Below are positions 13,177 through 25,000 of a DNA stretch of 64,000 nt, piece by piece. The position numbers were made by a program, and so were the translations under genes. Below the pieces are notes generated by a model. That model was given only the letters and a program-made list of their open reading frames with translations. It was not told the origin of the DNA and searched no databases. The stretch's first letter is position 1. Each line of letters begins with the position of its first letter. The DNA is taken from positions 248,001 through 312,000 of the forward strand of contig JAAOMT010000226.1 of the NCBI GenBank assembly GCA_016748015.1, in the 5' to 3' direction. This DNA comes from Geosiphon pyriformis (lineage: Eukaryota; Glomeromycota; Glomeromycetes; Archaeosporales; Geosiphonaceae).

Positions 13177-14448
13177 AATGGAAGATAAAATTCTATCAAA
13201 AAAAAAATACAGCATGTGATTTCTAGATCTGTTCCCTGTTATCGTTATTATAATGGTTGAAAAGTTTGACAGGAAATATGGCGGCGTGAATCGACGATTG
13301 AAAAAATATTGATGTCCGGTTAAAAATCGCGCGTTCTATTCCAAAGAGATCATCTATCTTCAAAGAAACGTGACGGTATCTTAATTAATTACAAAATTTT
13401 AATCCGAGATTACGAATAATTAAAAGATAGCAAATATCAAATAGATTTGGGATCAAAAAGATTGTAATAAATTTCACAAGATATAATGATAACAATAACT
13501 ATTTTATTTGTACTTGTAATAAAAAAACCCAAAGATGGAAATTGTTTAAGTTTGCGGGGGATTCACGGGAAACATGATGGAATATTTCTATATCGAAAAC
13601 TTTCAAGTTTCTCGATAAAGAAAGATTTGAACCTGTCACAATTCCAGATTCTTGAAATATATTTTTTTTCAAAACTCGTGTTGATTTTCGCACAATTTTT
13701 TTCCCGAGATTTTGTTGGTTTTTGAATCATTCTCATTTGGGAATGACAAAGTTATTGCACCATTTATGTCACTTCTTACAGCAGCAGCAGCAACAGCAGC
13801 AGAATAAACAATCAAAAAAACTTTATTTTCAAAATTTGTTAAATAGCACCGAATGAATGAATGAATGAATGGAATTAACCAATGTGACACGTAGTAGACC
13901 ATTGATACCCTTTGATACTGCGTTACCCTTTGTGAAAGTTTTGATATCTCTTTTACCTGATATCTGTACCTTAAACATTTTTGTACTATTTATTGTTAAC
14001 ATTCCTGCTCATCCCTGTTACCATCCAATTTTTATGACCAGTTCATCTAAAAACAAAAACTTGCGTTCTAATTGGTATGATCTAAAAAATTATTTTCTCA
14101 ATTAGTATTCTGACCTGAATTATATGACAGATCTATGAAAAATTTTCTAAACATATTCAGATAAATATGGGAAAAGACAAAGTTTTTCAGCGAATAACAA
14201 AATATTTGATATTATTTTTGCCCAAAAAATTTACAAAAATAGTTTTAACTCAATTTTAATGTTGTTAATTAGAAAAGGTAAAAAATTTGAATTTGAATTT
14301 AAAAATAGCAATTCGATCTCTTATCTGTTTCGTGTAAATTATGCAAAACTTGAAAATTTCATAATATAAAAAAAAATAGATTTCTTGATTTAAAAAAGTA
14401 AAAAGGGTTAAAAATTATTACAATTATTCAATTTCAATATATTTCCGA

Positions 14449-14510
<62 letters not shown>

Positions 14511-16275
14511 GTATTTATATGTATTATAAAATTTATGTAAAATATATATATTTTTAAATTAAAAACTTTATTTTATATATATTTATTTATAATAAATTTG
14601 TATAAATAAAACATGAAACTAATAATCAATTATAATTTTGATCTGATTAACCAAATTTCTACAAGAACTCAAACTTAGAAAAATGTTAAATCAATTAACC
14701 TTATTTTTAAAAAACAAATTAGATGATATTATTTACATGATTTTCAATTTTCGAAAGATTACAAATATTTTTTTTATATATCTAGATAATTTGAATAGAT
14801 TTCCATTTCTATGAATTTATCTTTTTAAAGGTTTGATAATTTAAATTGGGTTGATTGGTTAGTTGGTTAGTTGGTTAGTTAGTTAGTTAGTTGGTTGGTT
14901 TGATGGTTGGTTGGTTTGATTAGTTGGTTTGATTATCTAGTAGTTGCTCCTTTCTTCCTTTTACTTGATTTGATCCTCTTTAAAGTTTTACAAAAAATAT
15001 CAACAATGAGATCTTGTAAAATGAGCCTAGCTTGAATTAAATTCGATTTGATTCTAATCTAAAGATATATTTAAGTAATCTGAGCATAATCAAAAATTAT
15101 TAAAGCTGCGTGTTAATTAAAACAGTATAATGTAATATGCAATTGAAATTTTAAAGAGTAAAGATAAACCATCCGAAGAGATTATATAGGGTTAAAACAT
15201 TATAACAGTATTCTTAAAATTATTATTATTGAAAGACCACGCGTATAAGTGATACCAAAAATAATGATTGAATTTTTTTTTTTGCTTTGATATTTTTAGA
15301 ATACAATTCACAGTTACTTTCTTGATAGCATAGATGGATAGATTAGTTTATTTAGGCATTTTAAATGATATCTAATTTTGGTATGAGTGAATGAAGGAAA
15401 CCGGGGATCATGAACTAACTTTTTACTTTACATATTTGTTTTTGTTATTCCAAATCCTTTGAATTTTTTTTTCTTTGAACTTATCACAGATGGTTAAAGT
15501 ATGGATGGGAATTTGTAAATAAAAAAGTGACACCTGCAAACAACAATTCCCATACATATACCTTGCATAATAATATCTCTTGAGTTGAACACTGTTCTTT
15601 TTCAAAATATAAAAAAAAATGTTTCTGATTTTTACCATCTTCGGTGTATTCATTTAGGTGCAGTTATTTTAAAGCAAATTTCCGAATTTCCTAGATTTTT
15701 TGTAGAACAAAAAATAAGACACGTTTATTTAAATTATTATCAATTGCTTTCTAATCTGTACTAAAATGGATGGAGAAGGTGGGGGACGGAAAAACTAAAT
15801 TTTTTTTTAAATTTAAATTTAATAATTCTTTGTTTCCTCTAAATCATCGAGGCTCGATCGTGAATTTTAATTGTTCGCACGTTTGATTTATTCATTTATT
15901 GATTGATTGACTAAAAAGACCACTTTTTTTGAATCACCACTATCTGTATGTATATATGTATATATGTATATATGTATAATGCACTACAGGAGTCGGAGAT
16001 AAAGATTTCGTAAAATGGTTGTGGAGGCGAATAAAGCAATGTATGATCATGTGGAGTCATAAAAATTTTTGAATTGTTGTAACACACACATAACCATTGA
16101 TTCTTTGAAATGGGGTTTCACCACATAAAAAGATGATTTAAAGTTTCCTCATTTACGTTGTTGTTATTATTATTATTATTATTATTATTGTTGTTGTTGT
16201 TGTTGTTTGATGATTATAATTTTTAATAGTCTCTATACAAGTTGCAATATATCACAAAATTTCTCAAGATTCTAG

Positions 16276-16308
<33 letters not shown>

Positions 16309-16820
16309 TTATTCTTGAAATGATCAATAATCCATTGTAACCTGTAAAATGATTGATATTTGATGAGATATCTGGATTAAGATTATATTGTGTGACTCAT
16401 TTAATTTAATTTTGTTTTAGTTTCTAATGATTTTAAGGAGTTTATATTTTGAAATATGATTGATAAAAAAAAATCATAATTGGCATTTGTTTTTACCAAC
16501 TTTCTCCTTTAATAATTATTGGCATTTAATCGAATAGTCACCTTTTATTTTAGAATTCATGATAGCACGATGAAACAATCATATGTTTCTTTCGTCAAGT
16601 GAAAAAAAAAATCATGTACATTCCGAGTTTGCATAGGAGTTTCAGAGCCTTTGATTCATAGTGAATTCTTTCTTTCTTTCTTTCTTTCTTTCTTTTTCCT
16701 GTCTTTTTGTTCTAATTATAATCATATCATGCCACCACATAAATGGTCAATCTACTACTACCTCAACCATATTAAAGAAATAAATTAGCTTTTTTCTCTT
16801 TGAACCTTCTAATTAAGGCT
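11771..16820. other. Intergenic, microsatellite-rich
   Basis: AT-rich DNA with triplet repeats at 12447-12498, 12961-13175, 14450-14508 and 16161-16308, a GGTT/AGTT tract at 14849-14935 and a TATATG tract near 15951. Short frames at 12562-12783, 13486-13725, 13869-14105 and 15423-15653 have no recognisable content or splice support, so I do not call them genes. Confidence 0.5.
12961..13175. repeat. Long (AAG/AAT)n triplet microsatellite
   Basis: Over 200 bp: AAGAAT units first, then more than 50 almost uninterrupted AAT units. It is the longest triplet tract in the window. The minus-strand poly-Leu and poly-Tyr frames are artefacts. Confidence 0.95.
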
Positions 16821-16850
16821 TAAAGCGTGAATGCAAGATTACATGAAATT

Positions 16851-17204
16851 ATGCATGAATCCATGAAAAATAAACTTTTATGCATCATTTGGCATCACAT
16901 TGCTTTAAAAGGCGATGTGCATCTAGAATTTACTTTTTCTGTCTCGTCCTACATGAAATTACTTGAGCTTTGCCAAAACAATGATAATGATAAATTAGAA
17001 AAGATTATGTTAAACCACGTGAAAGAAAAATCCTTTGAAATCGGGAATAATAGGGAAGAGAAACGAGTTTTTTTTATGGGTCAATTTTTTGAATATCTAT
17101 TGTGTATCGAATTCTTCGAATGTTACAAATCCATTTCTAGTTTTCGATATTTCACGCCTCTCGAGAACTATTCAGATGATCCCATAACTTCATTAGGAAA
17201 TTGA
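16851..17204 (+). CDS. Small hypothetical protein, 117 aa
   Basis: An open frame from ATG 16851 to TGA at 17202-17204 has ordinary amino-acid composition in a region otherwise full of repeats. It begins MHESMKNKLLCIIWHH and contains SSYMKLLELCQNNDNDKLEK and an aromatic-rich stretch (MGQFFEYLLCIEFFECY). The frame stays open eight codons upstream to a GTG. Alternating hydrophobic and charged residues suggest mostly helix; there is no signal peptide. I recognise no family. It could be one exon of a larger gene or a relic. Confidence 0.42.
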   Translation: MHESMKNKLLCIIWHHIALKGDVHLEFTFSVSSYMKLLELCQNNDNDKLEKIMLNHVKEKSFEIGNNREEKRVFFMGQFFEYLLCIEFFECYKSISSFRYFTPLENYSDDPITSLGN

Positions 17205-19146
17205 CTGATGAAAATATAATCATGAGTAAATTTTATATCTTCGATATTGAAAAAAAATTTATTATTAGAATTTAATTAAAATAATAATAGAATTTTAGAA
17301 ACTTGCTAAGAAATTTTTTAAAAAGATTTAAATCGTTATTAGATTTTGTTTGTTTGTTTGTTTATTTATTGTTTATTTGTTTATTTATTTGTTTATTCGT
17401 TAGTTGTTTTATTTATTTATTTATTTTTTTATTTTGTATCTCTTTTATTCAACTGTTGTAAATCCAAGGAAATCAAAAAATTTTTTGAAGTCATAATGTT
17501 GTAAAGTCCAAGCAATTTTACAAAAATTATAGAAAGGTTATTCAATATCTAGTTGTTTCATTAAAATCTCCTTGATCATCAAAGCCGAAAAAAAAACCCC
17601 TGTGATCAGAAGATCAATTGATCAAAGTGGAATTAAACTCGTAGGGAGTTAAAACCTGCTTTATAATAAATTATTGAAAAAAGAATTATTGTGACACATA
17701 GTCTTTCAGAGTGTATCCTACGTAAAATTTTTGTTATGTTTCTTTACCTGTTTTTTATTTTCTTACCTTTTATTATAACAAGATCATCTTTTATCACTGT
17801 AGTACGGTCATCGCTTTTAACAAAAATTATTTTTAACGAAACTTGAGATCAGAAACTTTTTAAAAGATAATCTTTGAATCCAGAAATAGTTAGTACTGAC
17901 TGTTGTTGTCTATATTTGAACGAAATTTATTGGAAATGATTTCTTGTAAATTAATTTTAAACAAATTTTTTTTTTCTTTTAAAAAAAAAATTGAAAAAAT
18001 AAACTGGAAAAAGTGTTTTCATACAACAATAAAAACGATAAAATGTATTGTTTAAACCTGTACCCAAAAAATTTCTTAATTCTCTCTCATTGCCACCGAA
18101 TCTGTATCAAAATATGCAGTATCCACCTGTCAATGTTAACCTAAAAAACTTTTAGCATTTATGAATTTCTAATAATTGCTCAAAACTGGATTTTTAAACT
18201 TAACTAGTGTCACTATAAGAATCCTTTTTCCTTATTTAAAATCCTTTTTGAGCCATTAGCAGTGATAATTTAATGAAAAGTTTTGGATTATCGCGCCAAT
18301 TTACAAAAACTATACTTGATATTAAAAATTTTGTCATTTTGCTTCATGTTGTAAAAATTTTCCTGTCTAGATACTTGATTTGACTGTTAGCGGGAAAATC
18401 TTGTTTAATAAAATGATATTTGAAATAATATGTAAGAAAGCACACACACACACACACATACACACACACACACACACATACACACACACACACACACATA
18501 CACACACACACACACACACATACATACACGCATGTTGATAAGTAAGGGTTTCGGATTTGTCGTGTACGTTTTGAAATTTAGTAATTCGGCATAATAACCA
18601 TTTTATCACATATTCCCATTTCTCTATCATCCAATTAGATGATGTCATGATCTTCTTCTTCTTCTTAATCACATATTTTCAGTTACATTTTTCACACACC
18701 TGACCTCAGAGAAATACATGTAATATCGTCTAGAAAAAAATAAAATAAAAAAGTCATATGAATCATTTGATATTTCCTCTTTTGAAAAATCACAAGACTA
18801 AAAATGATTATTTTAATCTAGAACAATGAAATAAAACTTACATCTTTTGTTCGTCATTGTTTTAATTTTGAAACAATTGGTCTAAGGGTATTTTCTTTTC
18901 CTGCATCATGCATTTTCCACTACCGAATATATACCATGAAAGATTATAAATGATTCAGAAAGGAAAAAATGATTCAAAAAGAGCAATTTTTTTTTCTACT
19001 TGATTATTTAAAAATTTTTTTTTTAAAAAAAAGCTGACATATTATAATTGTGTCATAATGAAAAGATGATGTAAGAGTTACTAATAATTTAAATTTAAAT
19101 TTAAATTTAAATTTGATTAGATTTAATTATTTTCTTTCAACAATAG
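17205..19146. other. Intergenic with simple repeats
   Basis: TTTG/TTTA repeats (17347-17420), an 88-bp CA tract interrupted by TACA (18441-18530) and long A and T runs. No gene supported. Confidence 0.5.
18441..18530. repeat. (CA)n microsatellite with regular TACA interruptions
   Basis: Blocks of CA repeats are separated by ATACA at about 18-20 bp spacing, giving a higher-order period. The minus strand translates as Cys-Val repeats. Confidence 0.95.
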
Positions 19147-19353
19147 TTAAACTTTGTTACATGCCTTTCCAATTTTCAAAGTAAAAAAAGGCTTTGCCGC
19201 TTTCATCAAAATTGGGTCATTCATTATACCTAGATTTAGTAATTTGAAAGAAACATTGGGAATGAAGCCACCATGCAATTTTATCCGAAAAGTGCAACAG
19301 TAACAACACATAAGCAGGTTGGTAAGCCGGTGAAACATATCATCCCACAGCAA
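19147..19353 (-). CDS. Possible coding exon, unidentified
   Basis: The minus strand is open for about 90 codons, including about 25 upstream of the listed start. Its composition is non-repetitive and includes WDDMFHRLTNLLMCCYCC and KAAKPFFTLKIGKACNKV before TAA. There is no clear initiating ATG, no paired splice sites and no family I can name. It may be a gene relic. Confidence 0.2.
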   Translation of the reverse strand: MLWDDMFHRLTNLLMCCYCCTFRIKLHGGFIPNVSFKLLNLGIMNDPILMKAAKPFFTLKIGKACNKV

Positions 19354-21339
19354 TACAAAGAGATTGACTATGATTGATTGTGTTTTGGCTCTCTATAACC
19401 CTATTGCATCATGAATCTTCGTCTATGATATATAAATTTTTGCTAGAAAATTTGGTTAAAATGTTGAAAACTCATAGTCGAAAACAGTTACTGCCCACCC
19501 ATCACTTAAAGGGAGAAAGAGTTTGAAAAAAATCCGACAAGGTACAAAATAAAATGATGACACCAATTGTGTAAACCTAGATTAAGGTTCACCCCTTTTT
19601 GAGTACCGGTGAATTTATGCATGTTGGCTGAATACATTACCAACTACCTTTTCTTTTTCGAAAATTGGGCCCAAGAATATTCAAAAGAATATTCAAAAGG
19701 TCTTTTGAATTTCCAAAAAAATCCATTTCCTGAATCAAGTTCATTGAAAATATGGTGTAATGACTTTTTTTTTTTTGGAAGTTGAAAAAAATTATCCAAG
19801 TGAAAGTTTATTTTCGAAAGTTAATCAAAAATTAAGTAAACTGGATTATCTTGACATTTCGGGTTTTGGTCGTTATGTTACTTCAATACTTGTATGATGG
19901 TCATGATTTTGCTTGAAAATATATTAAGCGTTTTTTAAAAGAGTAATAGGAGCTTCTTAAAAAAAGGGTCACAGGAGTCAAGATAACCTAAATATGGCTT
20001 TATTTAAGTCACAGGTTACACGTTTGATGTTTGTGTTATCTTTGAACAATTTTCCTCGTTGCCTTAAATAAAAATCCTGAAACTGATTTAAAGTTTTTGT
20101 GTGTTTTTTTTTATAGAATGCTTATGTTTTCAAAACAATTTACACTGTTTTTGAACATTATTATTATTATTATTATTATTATGTTGTTGTTGTTGTTGTT
20201 GTACTTGATTTTTGAAAAGAGATAAAAAAATTGTGCATTTACATTATCTAACAGGTTAAATTGTGTTCAACAAATGACAATAATAATTTTTAATCTGTTA
20301 ACAGGTTCTCAAAAAAAATTAGAAAAAAATAATGAAGTAAACTTAATCTCTTATTGATACGATTTTATTGTTTTTTTTTTCATTTTCTATAAAAGAATGT
20401 ATCTTATTATTATTATTATTATTTAATCAAGTTAATTAATCAAATTTAAAGAAAATCATTAATATTAGTTTTTAATATTTTCAATTAAATATTTTATTTG
20501 AGTAAAATTTTATTAAAGATATTATTAAATATCTAAGACAACTATTTTTTGTAAAAAAAAAATTAATAATTTACTTGGTTATATATGAAATTTTCATTAA
20601 AGTGAATGCTGTTAATGTGTATTATGATATTAATACCACTTTATTTTTAAAACAAGCATCAGAAAAAAATGAAACCAATTAAATAAATAGCTTGAAAATC
20701 ATAAATCTTATAAGAAAAAGAAAAAAACCAAAAAAAAACAAATAAACATTATTTATTTATATTTATCAAAATTATTTGGTTATAAATGATCAAGAAAAAA
20801 ATTGTTAATTGAAATTTAAAATTATATATATTAATACTATTATGTTCCAAAATTTATTTATTTTTTAATATATAAATATTAATTTAACAAATTGATTTAA
20901 ATAATAAAAGCTATTTTTAAAATATAAAGTCTTTTTTTTTTAATTTAAACAATAAATTATTTATTAATTAATGTAATAATTTTAATATTACTTTAGGATT
21001 TTTATAATTGAAATTTGTTTAAATAATTATTTATTATCATATTAAAATAATATTTAATATAAAATATTATAATATTTGATTTTAATTATTAAAAATCTAA
21101 ATATATTATATCTTATAATTAAAATGGTAATCAATTTTTTATAATTATTTTTTGAAATAAAAATTTAGTTTTTAAATAATAAACTTTATTAATTTAAAGA
21201 AATTAACATTATGTGCTTGTTTTTTATAATTGTTTTATTAAATATAAATAATGTATTTTTTTACATTTTATTATTTTAAAAATTTGTGTAATTTGTAATT
21301 TTATGTACTTTAATATAATTTATAAATAATTAAATTATT

Positions 21340-21560
21340 ATTATTATAAATTGGAATAATATATTAACAAATAACAGAAAATAAAAAAATATAAATTTAA
21401 TATATAAAAATTTAATTAACATAATTAATTTCAAAATTACAGTTATTAATTTTTTTTAAAAAAATTTAAAAATTTATAATTGTTAATAAAGATAACACAA
21501 CTGCAATAATTCTATGTTTTAATTAATGTTGTTAAAATTCAATAATAAATATTAATAATT
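21340..21560 (+). repeat. Eroded dispersed repeat, copy 1
   Basis: Collinear with 31870-32110: GGAATAATAT, then AATTTCAAAATTACAGTTA, then ATAA followed by GATAACACAACTGCAATAATTC. The matching positions in the other copy read GGAATAATAT, AGTTTCAAAATCACAGTTA and AATAATACAGTTGTTATAATTC. Many differences are C/T or G/A. Element type unknown. Confidence 0.5.
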
Positions 21561-21906
21561 TTTAATTGTTTTTTATTTCGAAAAAAATATTAATTTTAAT
21601 TTAAAAAATTGTTGTAATTCTAAATATTTTTTAGGGTTTTACTTATATAGCTAAATAAAATAACCAAATAATCAAATCAATAACTAGATTGATAATCAAA
21701 TTATTGATTAAATTAATAACAAAATTAATAATTAGGTTAATAATTAATTTAAAAACTAATTTTAAAACCAAAATGACTAATATATATAATTTTAATATCT
21801 AATATATTATATAATTATAAATAAAATAACAAAAATCAAGACCAAAGACATGTGAAAAATTTATAAAATTTGGGTATACTATTTTGGTTTGAGTGTAAAT
21901 AGTGCG

Positions 21907-22034
21907 TAGTGTTGCTTTAATTGGCTCAGATGGCTGGTCACGTGTGGACAAAGCATAAGTTGTGTCTACTATAAAATGTGTATAGTTTTATGCGTATAAA
22001 TAGTTGTGGGCCTCACTTTGTTAAGTAATAAAAA
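21907..22034 (+). mobile_element. SINE-like dispersed repeat, copy B
   Basis: Collinear with 3243-3380 along its whole length (GATGGCTGGTCACGTG, GGACAAAG, ATAAAATGT, TAGTTTTAT, then a TTAAGTAATAAAAA tail). Most differences are transitions. Here the A-box-like segment reads TGGCTCAGATGG, closer to consensus than copy A. It sits inside the AT desert. Confidence 0.55.
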
Positions 22035-22700
22035 TATTGTTGACATTAAAATTAAACTTTAAATCTGTATTTTTATATTAAGCTTTACTAAAGTGGTAAT
22101 AACAGTATAGCAAATTAACTAACTATTTAAATATATGAAACAAAACCAACTAATTGATTTAAAAGGATATTTTTTAACCAAATAATTGAATTTGAACACT
22201 TATTATAGTATTTAAAACTAAATATTTTCTACCAAATTCAGTTTTTTCCAAGATATCAGTTTTAACAGCTGAAATATTAAAAGTTTTTGAATTTTGAAAA
22301 TTACAATTACATACATTTAACAATAAAAATTACCAAATAAAAAATATTTTAATTTAATTATTGACTTGATTAATTATATTATTAATTTTATAAACTATAC
22401 AGCCAAAAAAAAAGATGCTAATAAAGTCTTTTAAAGTAATATTTTTTCAATTTTAAAAAATTCAAACACTATTTTTTTACAAATTACATAATAACGAAAA
22501 AAACTAATTTTAAAACCACAACAATTTTGGCAATTTTAAATATTTTAATTATGCATTAACCACTAATGTTATATATACCTAATTATTTTAATTTTAAAAT
22601 TATTTGTTTACTTATTATTGATTACTTGTCAACTTAATTATTGACTTAGTTTTTTAATTTTTTTAATTATATAACCAAATTTTTTTAACGCTGTAAAAAA

Positions 22701-22756
22701 GTCGGGTGGCGATCCAAGTCTAATTTAGGATGACGTAGGCGTACGGGATAAGTCTA
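22701..22756. other. GC-richer islet in the AT desert
   Basis: About 55 bp containing GTCGGGTGGCGATCCAAGTC and GACGTAGGCGTACGGGATAA keep several CpG sites while surrounding DNA is nearly all A/T. It is too short for a gene. It may be a recent insertion remnant, part of an LTR or a small RNA gene. I cannot assign it. Confidence 0.4.
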
Positions 22757-25000
22757 AAAATTTTCTCTTACAATTTATTAAATAATTAATACCTGTTATT
22801 TAATATTAATCAAAACATAAAATATATCAGCTGTATTGTTTTAATTAACAATAAAAAATTATTTTTTTACTTTTGATTTTTTTAAAAAAAATTCAAATTT
22901 GTGATTTTGGAATTAATTGCAATAATTAAATTACTTGTATATTTAATTTGTTTTTTTGTTAAAAATATCTTGTTGTTCCTAATTTTTTTTGCTATTTATT
23001 AATAAGTTATTCTAATTTATAATAAGAATAGTGTATTTATAAGATTTTTAAAATCTACTTTATTATTTGTTGTATAAAAAATTAGATATTTTCGTTACAA
23101 AAACAGAAATTACTTTGCTGTTTATGCAAAAAATAATTTAAAATACATATAAACCAATTTTTTTGTTCTTAATTTACTTTTCAACTGTATTAGAATTCAA
23201 TAAAATTTTCAAAATTGGTTTTTAATGAATATTTAACTGAAATTTATACTATTTATTCTGTTTATTTTAAAGACAGTTAAAAGAAAAATTGCATCAACCA
23301 ATTACTTTATTTAAAATCTGCTTTATTTTGAATATTTAAATTATTAAATTCACATTTAAATAGCTGTTTATATTTAGTTAAAATTTATCAAATTGGTTTT
23401 ATTTTTAAATTTATTTTTAAGTGAATTTAATACTCTATTACAAATTATTATATTTGAACCCAATAGTTGTTGTTCTTAAAAATAACATATTATTGGTTTT
23501 CAAAATATTTAAACAGCTTTTCGTCATCAAAATACAATGCTTTTGTTATTATTTGAAAAAATCTAGAACACCAATTTTAATATTAAAATAAAAATAATAT
23601 TAATATAATATATTCATAACTTCAAAAAAATTATTACTAAATACATTAAAGCAATTTGAAAGTTAATTAAATAAGTAAACTCTAATAAAAACTGAACAAA
23701 AAACAAAAAAAAATTTATTAAAGAATTAGATTAAAACTAATTGTTATTTGGAAAAAAAGTTGTTGATGTTAGAGTTTTTTTTGATGAAAAAAAAAGTTTA
23801 ATTGCTGGTCTGATATTATTAGTGTTTAGAGACTTTTTAACAGTAAAAACAATACTAGACTAGTTTTTTTGATGGTACTTTTACAAAAGAGTTAACAGAA
23901 TAGAATGGTGCTTTAATAGCAATCAAATTTGCTTCATTTAAAAAAAATAATTTTTACAATATTTTGTTTACTGCTTTCACTATTGAGAGAACTTTTTTGG
24001 ATTGTTGCTTCTTTTTTTTTCTCTGGTTGTGAACATAAAATTTACAAAATTAAGAAGCGAAAAAAGTGTTTATAAAATAAAAAGCTTGCAATAATCTTTT
24101 TTTATTTGCAATTATTAAAATAAAAAAGCAAAAAAATAATAATTTTAATTAATACATTGAATTATAATTTCTTTCAATCAAATTGACAAAACTTTATTCG
24201 AAAATATAATTAATCCGATTTTAATATCTTGTAAATTAGACGCCTTTATTAAAACCCATTTAATAATTAATATTTTTTACAAAAAAAAATTTGTAAATTA
24301 AACTAAAAAAAAATCAGCAAAAAATGGAAGAATTTGTAAATTATTTTGTAAAAAATTTGAAATTTTGGATGATTTTCGTTGCAATTTTTGAATATTAAAA
24401 AATAGGATATTTCAATAAATCACAAATGTATTTTTTAGAAAACTTTTATTAATTTATATTTTATTTCTTATTTTTTATTTTTTTAAAACTTCTCAAACTC
24501 TAATTTTAAATTTATTTTTATACTATATGGTTACGATTGTTTGCAAATCGTTGATATATTTTATTATTGAGACTTAATTCTTAATAATAAACGAAATATA
24601 ATTTATAGATTCTTTTATGATAATATTCAGAAAATGCAAAGATTAAATTTTTACCTTGATTTGCAAATTTTTGAGTGAAAAATTTATAAATTCGATGTTA
24701 ATTTTAATATAAAATAAATTAATTGAAAAGAATTATTAATTTAATTTGACTTGACTTGAAATCATTTTATATTAAGGAAAACAATTTATATTTGGCATGT
24801 GTGACTTATGCGATTTTTTTTTCAAAATTTTATTTCGGCACTTTTTCGAATTATCTCAAATCACTAGAATTTTTATTTACTTTTATAAATAAAAAATAAG
24901 TGTTAAACATTTAGGGTAACAAAAAATTTCGTATTTTTTAATAACTATTGTCATATTTTTTAATAGCATCCGATATGTACTTGAATAAATTCGAGCTTTC

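Larger units (their letters stand above)
20400..25000. other. AT desert, eroded repeat DNA
   Basis: For over 4 kb the sequence is almost all A and T, without the microsatellites typical of 1-20 kb and without open frames of note. Part of it (about 21340-21560) matches diverged sequence at about 31870-32110. It also contains a SINE-like copy and a GC-richer islet. The pattern suggests old transposable-element DNA worn down by C-to-T change. Confidence 0.55.

Noticed and set aside
12919-13215. 98-codon minus frame of nearly pure Leu
   Set aside because: Artefact of the AAT tract.
14849-14935. GGTTAGTT repeats resembling telomere repeat
   Set aside because: The unit is not the usual fungal TTAGGG, the tract is short and mixed with GGTTTGAT, and it is internal to the contig.
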